Origin: Phallus indusiatus
Taxonomy: Eukaryota > Basidiomycota > Agaricomycetes > Phallales > Phallaceae
DNA: 64,000 bases
Direction: 5' to 3'
Assembly (NCBI GenBank): GCA_027605045.1
Contig: JAQFWX010000070.1
Span: 1-64,000 of the forward strand
In this document: one piece after another, positions 26,324-40,807 of the stretch
Position numbering within the stretch: the first letter of the stretch is position 1
How the letters are laid out: each line of letters opens with the position of its first letter
The notes under the pieces: model-generated
The model's database searches: none
Told to the model about the DNA's origin: nothing
What the model saw: only the letters and a program-made list of their open reading frames with translations
Made by a program: the position numbers and the translations under genes

Positions 26324-27262
26324 TTAGGGCTGAACGTGCGTCAAAAACTCCCCAACTACTTCGAAAAATCTTTCCGGTTCCTCAAACTGAGGAAGGTGCG
26401 ATGATGAATCAAACCGGACCCATTTGCATTTCGAGATATTGATAATGAACGGGAAAACAGCCTCGTCCTGCGCACCGTCGTATTTCCCGTTGATAACTAA
26501 CGTGGGTACGTTGATGTTGTGTAAACGGTCGATAACACTCCACGACTTGAGTGATCCAGTAATGAAAAATTCGTTCGGTCCGTTCATTGTCATATAAACT
26601 GTATTGTCTTTGGCCATAACTTCGAAACTATCTAACAACTCCTTGGGCCAAGGATCAACACGACATAAATGTCGCTGGTAGAAGATCTGGTTGGCTTCTT
26701 CGTACTCTTTGCTATCCGTCGTCCCAGCCTCCTCGTGTTTCGAAAGCGTAGCCTGTACGTCCTCTGGTAACGTCAGCCTAAGCTTATTTGAAGACGTGAC
26801 CCATAGTTCCATCGAAGCGGGCGAATTGGTTATGATAAGCCTTTTCAGGCCCTTCGGCCGATACGTGGCGAATGCTGCACCCAACATGCCACCCCACGAT
26901 TGACCAGCGAGATCATAATCATCAACAATCTTCAACTGCTGCAACAGATTCTCCAACTCGTTCCTAAACAACTCCTCAGTCCAGAATGAGGCATCGCCAT
27001 TTTTCTCCGGTAGATGGGTAGAGTTGCCATTGCCGATTTGATCGTAGAGAATGACGGGAATCGTATGCGTCTCCCATAATCTTGCGAATGGAAGCAGATA
27101 CAGATGACACGAGCCTGGACCACCGTGAAGCACGACAAGCGGTCGCTTATGCTTTGGATCGTCCAGGTCGCCGACAACTTTGTACCAAGTCTTACACGGC
27201 TTGCCCGCTGACGGAACGTGGAAGTCCGCTTCGCCTTCCTTTATCGGTGTAAGCTGCGACAT
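26324..27262 (-). CDS. Proline iminopeptidase-like alpha/beta hydrolase (S33)
   Basis: Intronless 312-residue alpha/beta hydrolase of the proline iminopeptidase / amino-acid amidase group, probably cytosolic (no signal peptide). Such enzymes remove an N-terminal proline or hydrolyse small amides. Landmarks: the HGGPGSCH oxyanion motif after the first strands, YDQIGNGNS, the nucleophile elbow GQSWGG with Ser, a catalytic Asp near NGKYDGAQD, and the catalytic His in SSSHLPQFEEP near the C-terminus. The ATG at 27262 (MSQLTPIKEGEADF) is the only ATG upstream of the conserved part. It is the only sizeable intact gene in the window without introns apart from the F-box-like exons. It lies in line with the methyltransferases, but a functional link is only a guess. 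Confidence 0.92.
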   Translation of the reverse strand: MSQLTPIKEGEADFHVPSAGKPCKTWYKVVGDLDDPKHKRPLVVLHGGPGSCHLYLLPFARLWETHTIPVILYDQIGNGNSTHLPEKNGDASFWTEELFRNELENLLQQLKIVDDYDLAGQSWGGMLGAAFATYRPKGLKRLIITNSPASMELWVTSSNKLRLTLPEDVQATLSKHEEAGTTDSKEYEEANQIFYQRHLCRVDPWPKELLDSFEVMAKDNTVYMTMNGPNEFFITGSLKSWSVIDRLHNINVPTLVINGKYDGAQDEAVFPFIINISKCKWVRFDSSSHLPQFEEPERFFEVVGEFLTHVQP

Positions 27263-28018
27263 GAACAAGGCCTAAGTATAATGCGTGGTTCGAGTTGAAT
27301 TGACTCTCTACGATCGTGTATGTTCCTTCTTTTATGCTCGTACACCGTGGGTCAGTGTGGGTATTTCATCCTCTTCGGTGATTCCGGATTGGTTCGTGCG
27401 AAAGAAGATAGACATGGTTACACATGGTACCGACTTTGGGTCTGGACGCTAAGAGAAGAATAACGCAATCTGCGAAGCTTGAATGTCTGAGGTCCATTTC
27501 TATTGGCACGTAAATAGCTTCATATATCTATAGTAGATGCGTCATATGATAGCGCAGCCATTAACCAGGCGGCAATGACTACTGTCTCGAAACAGATAAG
27601 TGCACGCTCTGTCGCAAACCATGCGATAGTGGATTAGCGGCTGGTGACTTTGTATTGGAAAATCTGTGGCTATGAGCCCGAAATAACGATCCATATGATA
27701 TGATTGTCGATCTCCGAAAAGACAATAGTATATCGCCCTGTAGGGGTTATCTCCTGTTGGTGATGTTCGAATAGATTGCCGCTGGAAAACGACACACAGA
27801 TGTGTCATGCAAGAAAGAGGATATAATGCGATCACGAAGGATTTGAGGCATGATATGACCCTCCACCGAGAACATGAAGTGTCAATAACTGATAACGAGA
27901 CAGAGCGGCCTTTGCTTGTTTTTGACACGGTAAAGGCCATAGATGACTCCAAACACAGAAACGGTTAAGCACGGAAATAATGACAGAAGAAGAACCACAA
28001 CGCTCAGGACGCAACCGA
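27263..28018. other. Intergenic, no convincing gene
   Basis: A 136-codon minus-strand frame at 27542-27952 has no recognisable motif and lacks gene-like composition. I leave this stretch as spacer or promoter. Confidence 0.4.
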
Positions 28019-28617
28019 TCACGTCTCTAAAGCGGCAACTTCAGATGCCAACTCTTTTCCGCGGATATCAATAGTAGGTACAGGCTTCTTCAAATCAGGA
28101 GCCTCCATTCGTGCATCTACGTATGCTCTTGCGAGTTTCCATACTGATTCAGGCGTTGAACCACCCAAATCGATAATACCCTCGTCAACGAGAGCCTGTC
28201 ACGAGATTCAGCTGAAAAAGAAACATACGAAAAGACGTAGTAACTAACCCGCATTGCTCCCCAAACCCAATTCATACACTGCCAATCAGGCTGATCACGC
28301 ATGACAGGTACTTTCTCCAAAATATCCTTCAACATCGGTCCAGTCACAGTACTCGAACACTTGGCAAGTAAACAAAGATACGCCAGCTGGAAATTCCTAT
28401 TCCTCGTTTGAGAAGCATGAAATGTCCATGCGGGTCCGTCGGGAGTAAAGATTGATTTTACATGAAAAATCCACGCTTGAGATTCTTTAGGATCTGCAGA
28501 TTTTGGTATGAGAACAAGAGCCGTGTGATATCTGTCTCCTCTGTCGTCTTCCCCAAGAGGCTCGCCGAGATCATAAAACGCCAGATAAAGCCTTGGTTTA
28601 TTCTTATTCCTCCACAT
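28019..28617 (-). CDS. DUF6914-like conserved fungal protein
   Basis: Two exons (28249-28617 and 28019-28195) sum to 546 bases, 181 residues, with no signal peptide or membrane segment. The sequence opens MWRNKNKPRLYLAFYDLG and continues with YHTALVLIPKSAD, WIFHVKSIF, LKDILEKVPVMRDQPDWQCMNWVWGAM, then a C-terminal helix region. The layout of a short strand, then YHxALL(V)xPK, then a Trp-Cys-containing WQCMNWV motif near residue 120 is how I recognise fungal DUF6914-type proteins. The function of that group is unknown. The motif pattern (His at YH, Cys at WQC) makes a hydrolase or peptidase-like fold conceivable, but this is inference only. Confidence 0.75.
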
Positions 28618-28915
28618 AATGCGGCTAGAAATATCGAATGAAAAAGATTTTAAATATCAACGCGAGGTTGCCGTGGTTCACTGATCGAGGATGCACGATC
28701 GCGTCGCTGTCACAGTGACGTGGGCTCAGCGGAAGCAAAAGACGGGTACCAAAAAACGATCGTCTCTTGTCCAGTCAGCACAAAAATACTCAGTACAAAT
28801 TCACAGTCTATACATATGTAGTCAGGTTCAGCAATCACAAGCGTTTACAGCCAGGTAAGTGAGAAATAGTACAAGACAACGAAAGTTCATTACAGTGCAA
28901 TGTCTAGGACTTCTT

Positions 28916-30599
28916 TTATGCCTCTGCTTCGCTCTCCTCTTCGTCCTCGTCCTGTTGGTCTTGTAAATACTTTAAAAAAAGTTCAGATTAAATTAAATAG
29001 ATCAGAGAGAGTTAAAATGAGAGACATACCTTAACAAGAGTCTCTGCGGCTTTCAAAAAGTGCTGCTTGCCTTGCGGCTTTGCGCCCTTCTGATACCAAT
29101 AAATTATAGCTTGATCCGAGACGCAATCCTTGTTATACAAAACCTAATAGTGGCGATCGTCAATATTCAAAGCAGAATATACATAAAGACTGCACCATAC
29201 TTTAAGAATTTGAGAAAAGGTTTTGATCACCTGAGTATTGTCATAACAGTATCCCTGCGCGACGTTGATAAGAGCAACTTGTGACTTTGGTCCCTGACAG
29301 AAGGGCTCAATAATCGGAGCGTATTTCTGAATAAATATGTTTATATAACAAGCGAAAATTCGAAGCAGAAATGACTTGCCGTGATTTCTTTTATCACGGA
29401 AGCTTCGACCTGATCCGGTCTGGCACTCATATCGATGGAAGACATTAGACCCTGCCAGATGCATTGAAGCAGCTCAGCATCGGGAAGCGGATGGTCTTCT
29501 TGCTCCGTCTTGATAAATTCAATTATCTATCATCGGTTAAGCGAGAGAACCACCCAACCTAGATTGAAAGTGCGCATTTACCTCTTCGACGGACTGGTCC
29601 TGTTGACATCGCTGCTTCAGTCCATCCGTAAGACCATCTTTAATGACAGCATACTGTCGTTTAGTATACCACTCTGCAACTTGAGGCAGATTCTGTGCTC
29701 TAAAATAAGTTTCAAGGGCTCGAGGGTTTTGCTTCTGAGGAGGGAAGAAGGCCAAAAGATCCTTGATTCCACCTTTCTTCAGCGTTCCAGCAAGGTGGTC
29801 CATCGTTTGATCAACAAGATAGGTGCGGAAAATTGTGCTAATCATGCTGATTGACACATCTATCAGTGAATAATAAGCCATAAAGAAGATGGACTATTAG
29901 CGAATAAATACCATTCTTCACTAAGTGGTCTTTAGTCAGACCAAGTAGTATACTTGCAGTGATGATGCCCTGAGAAAGTAGCAGGCCTATAACGACTGAG
30001 AACTTTTCACTTTGAGCCGGAGGCCATCTATTGGCATATTGTAGCAAGCCAGGTAAAGACGTTTCCTGAAGAGGTTTCTGGAGGTATTTATACCTTAAAA
30101 ACAACAAAACTGAGCGACACGTATACATAATACCAATTCTTCGTACCTTCGAATAAGTTTGTTGAATACATCAACGTAGTTCTTCAGGTCTTCCACCTCC
30201 ACAGGCTCTTTCGCTTGGAGGATCGAAAATGGCGAAGACGGCGCTCCATCATCGAGGTAGTTGCCACCGGGTTGAAGAAGCCCACCGACGAGCAGGATTT
30301 CGAAGAGTTGGTCTGCATATTTCAGAAATTCGAGTGTAGATCCGGCTTGAACGAGTTTGTTAGTGTAGCCCTCAAAGTCGTCTTTAGGGACGGTATCGAT
30401 ATATTTGTAAAGTTGATCGCGGAAGACTACAGTAACAACGAGATTGAAATATAATTTACTGAGTAAAAATGAGCCGGAGTAGACTATCGGATCCCATACC
30501 TGTTGGTTCGTGTTTTGCTTGGGCCTTGACAGCACCCTTTCTAGCTTTGATTCGGACCCCCTGTAGCGAAGGTTTAGGTACGGTTTGTTGCTGAGACAT
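28916..30599 (-). CDS. BZW/5MP-type eIF5-mimic protein with W2 domain
   Basis: Cytosolic translation regulator related to animal BZW1/BZW2 (5MP), which compete with eIF5 for the initiation complex through a C-terminal W2 (HEAT-type) domain. The start is MSQQQTVPKPSLQGVRIKARKG, a basic N-terminus. It is followed by VFRDQLYKYIDTVPKDDFEGY and an N-terminal helical repeat ending FEILLVGGLLQPGG. The C-terminal W2 part contains YCYDNTQVIKTFSQILKVLYNKDCVSD and IIYWYQKGAKPQGKQHFLKA. It ends in an acidic tail (DEDEEESEAEA), as in eIF5 and eIF2B-epsilon. The first intron joins HEPT to VFRDQ. The gene has many introns. Upstream ATG-like codons at 30701 and beyond are not needed. Confidence 0.9.
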
Positions 30600-30852
30600 C
30601 CACAGGTTTCGAAAAACACTCGAAAGTTGTGGATTCCGCAGGAATAAAGGGAGGCTAACAGCAGTCGCAAAGATAAACAGTGACTGACGGTGCTGTAGCA
30701 AGTAAGCTTTGAGCTGACTGGCAAATGTTTTTTGAGTCCGCTTTGGTCACTTGCCATATTCGGACCGGCAGAGAGAAGGCGCCGGCGTTTCGGCTGTCAA
30801 ATTTTCAAACCCCATTGTCCCAAATCCGAATCCTCCAGTGCCACTTGGTATC

Positions 30853-31032
30853 ATGAAGGCTCGTTATTCGTCGGTCGAAGAGGGTGAGATTGACGCTAGT
30901 TGGCTCAAAGGCAACGCACCTCCAGGCTTGAAAAGTGCCTCCCCACCAGTGGTAAGCAAAACCAAGTGAAGCTTTTCATGAGATACTGACATGAAGTCTG
31001 AGATTCAGTTCATACCGTTCGCACGGAGATAA
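30853..31032 (+). CDS. Possible short protein gene, divergent from BZW
   Basis: Small candidate gene starting MKARYSSVEEGEIDASWLKG. A GTAAGC donor at 30952 joins an AG acceptor at 31007-31008 in phase 0, giving the ending SASPPVFIPFARR and a stop at 31032. That makes about 41 residues, or about 73 if translation starts in frame upstream near 30757. Splicing replaces the frame's read-through tail with a plausible ending, which is mild support. It starts 253 bases from the BZW start in the opposite direction. I recognise no family. It could also be a truncated 5' fragment of a lost gene. Confidence 0.3.
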
Positions 31033-32056
31033 TGTTCAATACCTGCATGAAAACTGGATTTCACAGAGTTTTTGCTCCACTCGAGAATATGCAGGCTTTG
31101 AGTGTAGACGAAATTGCGGTCCCTAAAACTTAAACGGTTTGTTATCTCAATTCAATCCGATTCGACGATTCGTAGACGACTCCGAGTTGCGACTTAGGTA
31201 TCTCCTAGGATCATGCGTTTGCCAGTGAATACACGTTGCCAGGAGTAATTCCATAAACCACGTACCGAATCAGTGCCAGTCTTCGTTTCATTAGCCGAAA
31301 GTGCGTCGTACCGCTGACTGGCGCTGAGTGCTGCCCCGTACTTTATGTACTCAATATTGTAGAGTGATAAGTACTGCGAAATATAGATTTTCTTCGTGTG
31401 TCAAATTTCATCCTGTCACGCCGCCACAAATATGTTTTTGAAGCTCATTTTCAATCTCGTGTACAGTATTGAACCTGCGCGTCATGTCGTCCAGATTATT
31501 CAACTTCTAGTCAAGCCAGGGTTTTGGTTTTAGTATCTGTGATTAGGAAAACGAGATTCAGGTACACATCGCAAGCGTTTGGACAAGGAGCTCTCTTTGA
31601 TGCCATCTAGATGCGATGCAGCCAAAAAGATCGAATACCTATGATCCGAAGAATTTACGCGCACATGTCCTGTCAAATAAGGCTGAAAGAGTTTCAAAAT
31701 AACTGATATATAAAAAATATCTACAAGACAGGAGTATTAAATGCTGAGTAGTTTTATAAATTAAATACAAGGTCCTTATTACGACAGATTATGGGAAGCC
31801 CCGGGTCATAAATGATCAAAAAGATACATGAAACGCACGGAACATAGAAATATGCAAGCACCCGGGTCATTAGAAACCCCGACGTGAGGTGCATGAATTA
31901 GACACGAAAACGATCAACGCTTTTCGATTTGAGGGAAATTAAGGTACCTCTGACCTATTTGTAAAAGAAAGAAAAAATTCAATAAAATCGTTCGCTCGCT
32001 ACGGGCATTGACTCACCTGATAGTTAGTTGCAACGAATATTAGAGATGAAAACTTT
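31033..32056. other. Intergenic, no gene seen
   Basis: About 1 kb of AT-rich DNA between divergent and convergent neighbours with no open frame of interest. Confidence 0.5.
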
Positions 32057-33955
32057 TTATGTCATTGTCCGTCGTGCTCCTGTCCCAGAGTCCAAGGTCC
32101 AAGCTGAGTTATAGGCTGGAGGTAATGAGACCGTCACACGACGTCCAGAATCCTCTTCGCGCACAGGCGATAAAGAAGGACGGGCAGCGCCGAAGTGATT
32201 AGAAGGTAGGATGATATTTTGGTGAAGAGATCTGTCCGTTCCGACTGATGAGTATGATGATGATGATAGCGAAGTAGAGGTAGAGATAAAGGTCGATGTA
32301 GAATTTGAGCGCTGAAGTTGCGACACATCATCAAATGCTGGATGGCTCCGAGCAGATTGAGTGGTGGTTGATGGAGTATACAACGTCCCGTATGGAGATA
32401 GCCCATATACTTCTGAACAATGAATTGCAGGTGGGACTGAAACGGAGGGAAACGCCGATGTCGGGACCTTTTCTGAGTCGTGATTCGTAAGACAGGGAGC
32501 TGTCGAGCTATTTTGCCGGCGTTGAGAGAATTCTGCGACTATATATGGCATAATGTGGTGATCGTATTTTTGTAAGCGGGAGAAGAATTTTTCTGGATGA
32601 TACCGCCTAACGAGTAAAATTCCGCAGAAAGCCAAAAATAGGAATCCTAAAACACCGCCAATGACACTACCGATAATAATGCCTCTGTTTAAAGAAGAAG
32701 GTCGTGTAGAGGACGACGATAAGAAGGTAGAAGTATTCGTTGAATTGTTGGATCTGCGGTAAATGCGTGAATCTAAGCACTCAAGAGCTTCATGCGAATG
32801 AACGTACTGTTTGGAACTTCTAACAATAGCGTAATCGAAGAAGAAAGGTTGATTGATATTTGACCGCGAATTTGTTATAGTTACGGTGTGAGTTTGATTT
32901 TCATTGAGAGAGTCCATCAGGTATAACAACGTCTGAGGGTGTTCTTGTTCGGGAGCCAAGTCAACTTGAAAACCCTCAAAGCTCATCGGCGGCGTGTCAT
33001 CCAATTGTGCGATAAATGGGGCATTAGCATAACGTCCGTATAATTCCTAGAGAGTCTTTCAGTCCCCTTCATCTCAATTAAATGGCGTATTAAACATACG
33101 ATAGAGGATCCCTGAAACGACACCGTTACTTGAGCAGATTCTTGTGTTGTGAGATGCAACGTATTCTCAAACGCTGTTGTCGAGGGAACTTGAGTCCATT
33201 CGCCCGTGTATGTTACCGCCGGCGCAGTGTCGTCCAAAAATGTCACATAAATTGTCCCATTATACCTGTTGAAGGTCAAACTCTCTCCGAGCACATTGGA
33301 TTGACAACGTAACGTACCCAGGGGGGCCTAAATTCCTTGAAATGGATATTGAATTTAAATTGAAGGTACTCTCATTTGCAGCAGGCATGTTTGTAGTCAC
33401 AACCGTATGTTGACCATATTCGAGACCATAATGTTCAAACAAAGAAACATTGAAGAGGTTCGTTTCATGAAAACCGGTTTCAATAAACACATCCTGATCA
33501 ACTTGAACACTATAATTCCCATATGTATCCCCTTTTGACCTTCAGGTCATTCCGTGTGAGTATTTTCAGCCTGAAAATATATTGACGACATACCCAAAAA
33601 GTGATATCCCGGTTCCTGTTGAAGTATGCATGAGCAACAGTGATTAGACGTAAACCGACAGAACAACTTGCCTAAAAAGCTGAACATTGCAGTAGCTCCA
33701 GAAGAATTTGTCATAATAGACGACTCATTGTACTGACAAGCGCATGTGTCGTTGGTGATCTCTCTCACTGATCCTACAGAGCTTGTCAAACGTTCGAAAT
33801 AATCAACGTATAAGAGCGGTATTACCCTCCGACCATTGTTCTGGCGAGTAATTAATTAAAGGAGACGATCCTACATATGTGATATGATCAGTATCTTAAC
33901 GAAATTGAACATGTGAAAAAAAAATACCTTGAATTGTAAAATTAAACAATGTCAT
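32057..33955 (-). CDS. Two-domain beta-sandwich single-pass membrane protein
   Basis: Member of a large agaricomycete group with two similar extracellular beta-sandwich modules, one membrane helix and a Ser-rich cytoplasmic tail. The start is MTLFNFTIQDTD. Module 1 includes SPLINYSPEQWSEGNT, the Cys pair CAC and YGNYSVQVDQ. Module 2 begins YNGTIYVTFLDDTAPAVTY and includes ELYGRYANAPFIAQLDDTPP. A Ser/Thr-rich stalk leads to the membrane helix (IIIGSVIGGVLGFLFLAFCGIL), then basic residues and a long Ser/Pro-rich tail (LSPVREEDSGRR). The upstream part is split by many introns; the module 2 end, helix and tail are in one long exon. One intron has a GC donor (33671-33670). No classical signal peptide precedes module 1, which is usual for relatives I know. 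The function is unknown; a surface sensor is a guess. Confidence 0.8.
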
Positions 33956-34528
33956 CGACAAATTAAAGAAGTAGAAGTACAGGACAAAGAGAACGAAAAG
34001 GTATTAAGTGAATATACAGTACTGAATTTTGGTGGAAATGGTATGAGGAGAAAGAGATAAGAATAAGCGAACAAGTGCAGCCATTGATGTTGTTGTGTTT
34101 CTACTAAAGTACGCGCGGTCGTCATGCGATACTTGGCGTGCGCGGCACACTTGAGTTTGGTGACAATTGTGACATTTCGGTCCGAAGGCGCTCACTGCGG
34201 CATCTGTCTGTCTGGCATCATCTGTCTCCGAGTCCTCACACATACACTGCCCGTTCGTGGATTTCTATCGAGCGAGTTTCAGGCATTCTGTCTTGCGACA
34301 TATTCTTGTTGATAATTTAAAATACAGGGTCATACCAAAGAAAACCTATAGTACCTTTCTGAACCTCCGATATCGCAATATCATCCGTTTGCACTGGATT
34401 AAAAATACTGGATAATATCAACTTTGATATCTAAAAACGTAACCGCCTTCTGTTCCATTGAGGAAAAGTCCATTAGAGTTTCTTTGACATCCATCTCATC
34501 AATCCATCTTGCGTCTGAAGATCCCGAA
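33956..34528. other. Intergenic, no gene seen
   Basis: Promoter side of the membrane protein gene. Only short, low-complexity frames are present. Confidence 0.4.
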
Positions 34529-35095
34529 TCATGTCGAGATATTTACATCGTGCGGCGTGCCACAAAGCACATGTCGGCGGTCGGGACTCCAGACTCCCGG
34601 GGAATCGTGGGGAATCTTGAAATAGACACCCAATCTCAATTCAAAGTTGTCTACGAGGTCCAGATTTGACCGGAACATTATTTTTAACAGCGAACAAAGT
34701 ATCAAAACTTCCATCGCGTGGAACCTCCAAAAATTTCTCTGCTATCATTTCTCTGCTATCATACGCGGATGTCACTTTTGTATAAGTGCGTGGGGAATTC
34801 AACTGACACCCATTCTCACCACGATAAACCCAAGCTTTAGTACGTCCCTCAAACATTAAGCAATATCTATGAGGAAATCAAACTATCCGAAATGAGGAGA
34901 GAATCGCAAATACATATCATGATCAAGAATCTCAGCCGCAATATCCCAAAATTCCCACCCATTCCGGGCCGTGCTCGGTCCTAAAAAGGCCTTGGAGTCT
35001 GGCCTAGTCTGGCTTATTTGGAGTGGCGGACATGACGGCTTCTTCTCATCGGCTGCGAGAACAAGGCACATGAAATGCAATCCCTCAAAAGGCAA
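34529..35095 (-). other. Possible hypothetical or decaying gene
   Basis: Minus-strand frames read PFEGLHFMCLVLAADEKK...ARNGWEFWDIAAEILDHD (about 34880-35095), then MFEGRTKAWVYRGENG...CQLNSPRTY (about 34640-34856). They are separated by only about 30 bases containing an in-frame stop. The second part contains a tandem duplication of TTTCTCTGCTATCA (34737-34761). The composition looks coding, but no family, start or clean splice pair is apparent. It may be a remnant. Confidence 0.25.
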
Positions 35096-35462
35096 GGTAC
35101 GGAATTCAGTGTTAAAGCCAGCTTGTGTGAAAAGGCAATGATTTTGACTCAGAAAAGTTTGTACGGGAAGTTTAGAGTCTACATTGCATGGAGTGTGGTA
35201 TGCACCGTGTATTCAAACCATTTTCAACACCGTACACATACAGGTACGCACAATCAATTGGGGTTCACAGCTTTACCGTAAAGCCAAACAAATGATCATT
35301 ACAAGGTACAGTTTTGTTCCTACTCTGTATGAGATTAATCAATGGTCTGCCAAATCTCTGAATTGTTATATGTTTTCCGGCGGTCCTTCGGCCTAAGCTT
35401 TCGGCGGGACCTTTTGTCCGCTGGTGTCCAGCAGTGCCTCCATTCCATGACAGCTGCTCTTT

Positions 35463-35700
35463 TATCTGGAATCTCGAATTGGGTACGAGAAAAGAAACAA
35501 GGTCCTCATTCCCAATAGCCATTATGATTGTAATCACAAAAACCAATACAAGTTTCTAATTTTTAAAAGCCTCAGAAAACGACGTCTGCGACTAACAATC
35601 CTTCTATTTTGTCAACACTCATACCCACACCCTGCAAAAGGTCAGGTCTTCTTCTCCTTCAGCCTAAAACATTTCCTCAATAAATCAAGAAACGGAACTC
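35463..35700 (-). pseudogene. Decayed duplicate of the AlaRS last exon and 3' flank
   Basis: This stretch is clearly similar along its length to 37113-37340, which holds the last exon of alanyl-tRNA synthetase, its stop codon, the 3' flank and the preceding intron's 3' half. Shared strings include ACAAGTTTCTAATT, CCTCAGAAAAC, and the CAGCCTAAAACAT splice-acceptor region. The copy carries small insertions and substitutions that break the reading frame, so it is a non-functional 3' fragment. It lies about 1.4 kb downstream of the true 3' end in the same orientation. Confidence 0.8.
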
Positions 35701-35931
35701 TCTACGACCGCGTTTTTCAGATTGTCCGAATATCTTTTATTGTTGAACAAAAAACGACACGTATTACTGTCCATCTTGAGCGACGCCGACTCCTTCGTTT
35801 TTAGCACATTGAGCGCTAGATTTCGCCGTAGACGATTTGCATTACCAACAATCTAAGCCTCAACGACATGAGAGAGAGACAAGACGAGGGAGAAAGAAAG
35901 AAAAAACAAACAAAAAACGGTCGATTCCAGT

Positions 35932-36900
35932 TTACGCTGGCATGTCAGAGAAAGTTTTGCGGTCAAAGTCAGCATAGGGGTACCGCTTCTTGATCTGCTC
36001 GACGACAAAATGAGCAGGTGTACCAAAAGTGACGTGGCTTGACATGCCCCTCGGCACGCCCGAGTGAAGGAAGGCGACCATCTTTCCCTCAGCATTGAAG
36101 ATGCAGAAGCCTGAGTCGCCCTTTTTAGAGAAGTTCTCTTTGGCGAGGTTGAAGATGGCAACCTCCCAGGAATAGCCTTTTTAAGTCACTGACTCCATAG
36201 GCCTCGCAATCTGAGAAGCGTCCGAAAGTCAGGTCAGTGGACTGGCCATCCTTCGCAACGATAAAGCAGGGGTTATTCTGCTCGTCTAGGAAGTAAGGCT
36301 TCTTAATACCCTCGGCGTCGACACAGCCCTGAATGCGGAAGAGATGGTTGGCTGGGTAATCGAAGGTGTGAGGGTTGGCATGGTTAGGGTAGAAGAACCT
36401 GGTGATATCATCGGGGTCGAATTTCCCACCTGAAGAATTAATAATATGAGATGTTAAATAATACAACGAGTAATGAATAAATAAAAATGCACCGAGATAA
36501 ACATAGTTTCCCTTTAACTCCTTGGCCCACTTGCCCTTGTCAAGCTGGAACACGGCAACGTGGTGGGGATGGTTGTGTTGATTGCTGACGGCGACGCAGG
36601 AAGGAACTGTAAGATGCATGGTTTTTCAGACATGTTGGCATAAGAAAATATTTAGAAGCTTACCTCGACCGAGGGAGTGTAGACCGTTCTACATTCGAGG
36701 AAACCAAGATCTTTGAGTTCTTGGTCGCTTAGATCAACGTTGACTGTCGAAAAAAAACACCCATGAATGGTCGAATGAAGGAGGGAAAAGACTGGTAGCA
36801 CTGACGCTATGGTTTGTCGGCAATAGAGGGGGGGGGGGGGGGTCAGTTGCACTGCATTATATCCTAGCTCACAAGCTACGCACACGTTTGGTTGGTCCAT
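35932..36900 (-). pseudogene. GDSG serine-protease-like gene, apparently frame-disrupted
   Basis: The core exon reads VPSCVAVSNQHNHPHHVAVF...KGNYVYLGGKFDPDDITRF...KDGQSTDLTFGRFSDCEAYG. It then continues, in another frame, as SWEVAIFNLAKENFSKKGDSG...MVAFLHSGVPRGM...DMPA to the stop at 35932. The GDSG followed by a glycine-rich strand, with an upstream His-rich strand, resembles a trypsin-like domain seen in agaricomycete hypothetical proteins. Two breaks are visible. One base too many separates the two halves near 36180. The intron after TVYTPSVE (donor GTAAGC near 36657) joins the next exon one base out of frame. A 15-G run lies in the 5' part. It could be a real pseudogene or suffer from assembly errors. 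A catalytic role is inference. Confidence 0.55.
36828..36842 (+). repeat. G15 homopolymer
   Basis: Fifteen consecutive G on the plus strand, within the 5' part of the disrupted protease-like gene. Such runs are prone to slippage and miscounting. Confidence 0.9.
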
Positions 36901-37196
36901 GCCGTCCTTTGGTTATCTCCTAACTTGCTTGGGTTTTGAAACACCACAAAATGCGAAGATAATGTTGGAATCCCAGGCTCGACGAAGTAGCGGACACAAA
37001 AGGTGCAGTGTATTGGCACCGTGACTGGGTACTTCATATAGGAGTAACTCATATTTCAACAGATAACAGTGAGAAGGGGCGGGGAGTCACACTGTCGCAT
37101 ATAGCCGATCCCTATCTGGAATCTCGGAGGACAGAAACAATGTCCTATTCCAACAGCTATTATGATAATTGTAATCAAAAAAACCAATACAAGTTT

Positions 37197-40807
<3,611 letters not shown>

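Noticed and set aside
19508..27262. Secondary-metabolite biosynthetic cluster around the methyltransferases
   Set aside because: No polyketide synthase, non-ribosomal synthetase, terpene synthase, P450 or pathway regulator is visible nearby.
27542..27952. 136-codon minus-strand frame between the S33 hydrolase and the DUF6914-like gene
   Set aside because: No motif, no splice partners and Cys/Arg/Ser-heavy composition typical of random frames.
35380..35440. GC-rich patch (GGCGGTCCTTCGGCC...GGGACCTTTTGTCCGC) as another hairpin element
   Set aside because: Some inverted complementarity exists, but ends, target duplication and a second copy could not be shown.
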